Source of the DNA: JALENY01 sp036310185
Lineage (GTDB): Bacteria > Bacillota > Clostridia > Lachnospirales > Lachnospiraceae
Assembly: GCA_036310185.1 (NCBI GenBank)
Contig: JAXJSH010000016.1
Coordinates: forward strand, 1-22,986
Direction of reading: 5' to 3'
DNA length: 22,986 bases
In this document: positions 21,479 to 22,986 of the stretch, in pieces
How positions within the stretch are numbered: position 1 is the first letter of the stretch
How the letters are laid out: each line of letters starts with the position of its first letter
The notes under the pieces: generated by a model
What the model was told of the DNA's origin: nothing
What the model saw: only the letters and a program-made list of their open reading frames with translations
Database searches by the model: none
Made by a program: the position numbers and the translations under genes

Positions 21479-21982
21479 GTGGTTAATTGTATTTTAATCT
21501 CTATTGTGTCGATTGCTGCCTGTATGGATCTGATACGGGAAAAAATCGATAATCGTTTTCTTGCAGTCTGCTGGGTTTTGGCAGCCGGGTATCAGGCTGG
21601 GAGTGCTGGTTTTAAAGGCATTGGAATTTTTCTGACTGGCAGTATTATTCCGATTATGATGCTGTATGTTTTGTTTCGGTTTCGTATGCTGGGCGCCGGT
21701 GATATCAAGCTCCTTTCGGTCATTGGAGGAATCGTAGGTCCCACCGCCATATTCAAATGTATTGTCTTATCCTTTTTATTTGGAGCGCTGCTTTCTCTTG
21801 GATTTGTGCTCGTCTGTGGTAATCTTACTGCCCGTCTTTTGTATTTCGCAAATTATATCAATCATGTAATAACGGTGAAAAAGGCGCTGCCCTATTATCG
21901 GCCGGGCAAACGCATGGAAAATATTCATTTTACAATCCCAATTCTCATGGCGGTACTCATTCATATAGGAGGTTTTTATTGA
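21479..21982 (+). CDS. A24-family prepilin peptidase, TadV/CpaA-like
   Basis: A 167-aa polytopic membrane protease that trims leader peptides from Flp-type pilins. The two catalytic Asp motifs of family A24 are visible: D17 in CMDLIREKIDNRF and D75 in GAGDIKLL. Hydrophobic segments surround them (about 3–16, 27–45, 48–67, 78–116 and 152–165). The N-terminal methyltransferase domain of PilD-type enzymes is absent, as in TadV/CpaA. I chose GTG 21479 because GGAGG precedes it at 8–9 nt; the ATG two bases earlier is in another frame and stops after six codons. The next gene overlaps the stop codon by one base and is a CpaE/TadZ-like protein, which supports a Tad pilus locus. Confidence 0.88.
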   Translation: MVNCILISIVSIAACMDLIREKIDNRFLAVCWVLAAGYQAGSAGFKGIGIFLTGSIIPIMMLYVLFRFRMLGAGDIKLLSVIGGIVGPTAIFKCIVLSFLFGALLSLGFVLVCGNLTARLLYFANYINHVITVKKALPYYRPGKRMENIHFTIPILMAVLIHIGGFY

Positions 21983-22986
21983 TGAAAAGAACAATTATGG
22001 CAATCTGCGATCTGGAAGTTTCTTATGCCAGCCATTTTATGGAGCATATGAATCAGAGAAAAAATATACCCTTTGAAGTACAGGCTTTTACCAATCTGGA
22101 TCAGCTGGAGCGGTTTGCAGCGGAAAACAGAGTGGAAATCCTGCTGATTTCGGAGCGGGCATTGGAGAATCGGGTGAAAGACTGGAATATTGGTCAGGTG
22201 ATCGTGCTAGCGGAAGGGTTTGGAAAGAAAGAGAACAGTGAATATCCCACCATATCAAAATATCAGTCATCCGATTCGGTGATACGTGAGGTGATGGCGG
22301 TATATGCGGCTGAAAGCAAACAGCCGGCAGCGGTGGCAGCCGTTAAAAATGATGCAAAGGTGATAGGAATTTATTCTCCGGTTGGTCGGTGCCTTAAGAC
22401 AACTTTTGCGCTTACTCTTGCACAGATTCTTTCCAGAGAGAAGGCTGTGCTGTACCTGAATCTGGAATCTTACTCCGGATTTGAACAACTATTTGGAGTA
22501 AACTACGACAGGACTTTGTCGGACCTGATCTATTATATGCGAAAAGACACCGGCAATCTTTTGCATCGCCTGAACGGAACCGTGCAGACCATATATAATC
22601 TGGATTACATTCCCCCAGTTCCTTTTCCGCAGGATATTGCAAATGTGGAACTGGGTGAATGGCTGCAGCTTCTGAACCTGATACGCCACGAAAGTGCATA
22701 TGAAGTAGTGGTTATGGATATGGGAGACGGGGTTGAGGAGATCTGTCCCTTGCTGGAACGATGCGATCATATTTTTATGCCGATGAAAAGTGATTTTGTA
22801 TCACTGGCGAAAATAGAACAGTTTGAAAAACTGATGGAAGTATGGAATGGTCAGAAGGTGCTGGACCGGATTCAGAAAATTAAATTGCCCTATTATTCCA
22901 TTACAGCCGGAAAGGATCAGTTTTTGCAGCAGCTTATGTGGAGTGAATTTGGGGATTTTGTACGGGGGTTAATTCGAAATGAAAAA
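21982..22986 (+). CDS. CpaE/TadZ-like ATPase-fold protein of the Tad pilus locus (partial at window end)
   Basis: At least 335 aa, open to the last base of the window, so the C-terminus is missing. The start ATG overlaps the prepilin peptidase stop (TGATG), with GGAGG upstream. The N-terminal part (about 1–110) looks like the atypical receiver-like domain of CpaE/TadZ. From about 126 a ParA/MinD-like fold begins with VIGIYSPVGRCLKTTFALTL; the P-loop lysine would be K139, but the Gly before it is Leu and the upstream signature Lys of MinD-type proteins is absent. A Walker B-like VVVMDMGDG (D246) is present. Such proteins localise Tad pilus assembly; weak or no ATPase activity is an inference from the altered loop. 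Confidence 0.75.
   Translation, partial: MKRTIMAICDLEVSYASHFMEHMNQRKNIPFEVQAFTNLDQLERFAAENRVEILLISERALENRVKDWNIGQVIVLAEGFGKKENSEYPTISKYQSSDSVIREVMAVYAAESKQPAAVAAVKNDAKVIGIYSPVGRCLKTTFALTLAQILSREKAVLYLNLESYSGFEQLFGVNYDRTLSDLIYYMRKDTGNLLHRLNGTVQTIYNLDYIPPVPFPQDIANVELGEWLQLLNLIRHESAYEVVVMDMGDGVEEICPLLERCDHIFMPMKSDFVSLAKIEQFEKLMEVWNGQKVLDRIQKIKLPYYSITAGKDQFLQQLMWSEFGDFVRGLIRNEK

Overview
The window looks like chromosomal DNA from a strictly anaerobic, Gram-positive, low-to-mid GC Clostridia, most likely a member of the Lachnospiraceae. This is an inference from gene content (rubrerythrins under a PerR regulator, the pth–mfd–prsA-like order, a Tad pilus locus of the Firmicutes type), strong AGGAGG-type ribosome binding sites, TTGACA/TATAAT promoters with 17-bp spacers, and U-tracted hairpin terminators. 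I see no rRNA, tRNA, CRISPR array, insertion sequence or prophage gene.

Layout. 1–529 has no recognisable gene but holds three hairpins, two of them facing terminators. 530–2262 (minus strand) is an oxidative-stress block: rubrerythrin, reverse rubrerythrin and a PerR-type repressor. The rubrerythrin promoter and the perR promoter carry nearly identical 15-bp operators, so the block reads as a self-contained peroxide regulon. 2437–5445 (plus) pairs a DPM1-like GT2 glycosyltransferase with a large DUF2298 membrane protein (a predicted GT-C-type enzyme), a plausible lipid-linked sugar donor/acceptor system. 5446–8547 holds a compound hairpin, a structured leader, metG and tatD. 8610–12669 holds a TetR-family regulator whose promoter is overlapped by a perfect 16-bp palindrome, followed by a cytoplasmic GH13 alpha-glucan hydrolase and glgB, 3 bp apart. 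12728–15109 (minus) is a CtpE-like P-type ATPase (PEGL motif), convergent with glgB across a bidirectional terminator.

15236–21065 (plus) is an operon that starts with a promoter and a leader containing an intrinsic terminator (a probable attenuator or small RNA). It then runs through a minimal COG0523-type GTPase domain, pth, mfd and a secreted acidic PrsA/SurA-like lipoprotein, ending at a strong terminator at 21206–21241. From 21367 a new promoter drives the start of a Tad/Flp-type pilus locus: a TadV-like prepilin peptidase and, overlapping it by 1 nt, a CpaE/TadZ-like protein with a degenerate P-loop that runs off the end of the window.

Most genes belong to known families. The parts most likely to be under-described are the minimal COG0523 protein and the attenuator-like leader in front of it, the GT2–DUF2298 pair, the TetR-controlled glucan operon, the degenerate P-loop of the Tad protein, and the compound hairpins at 13–75 and 5477–5550.
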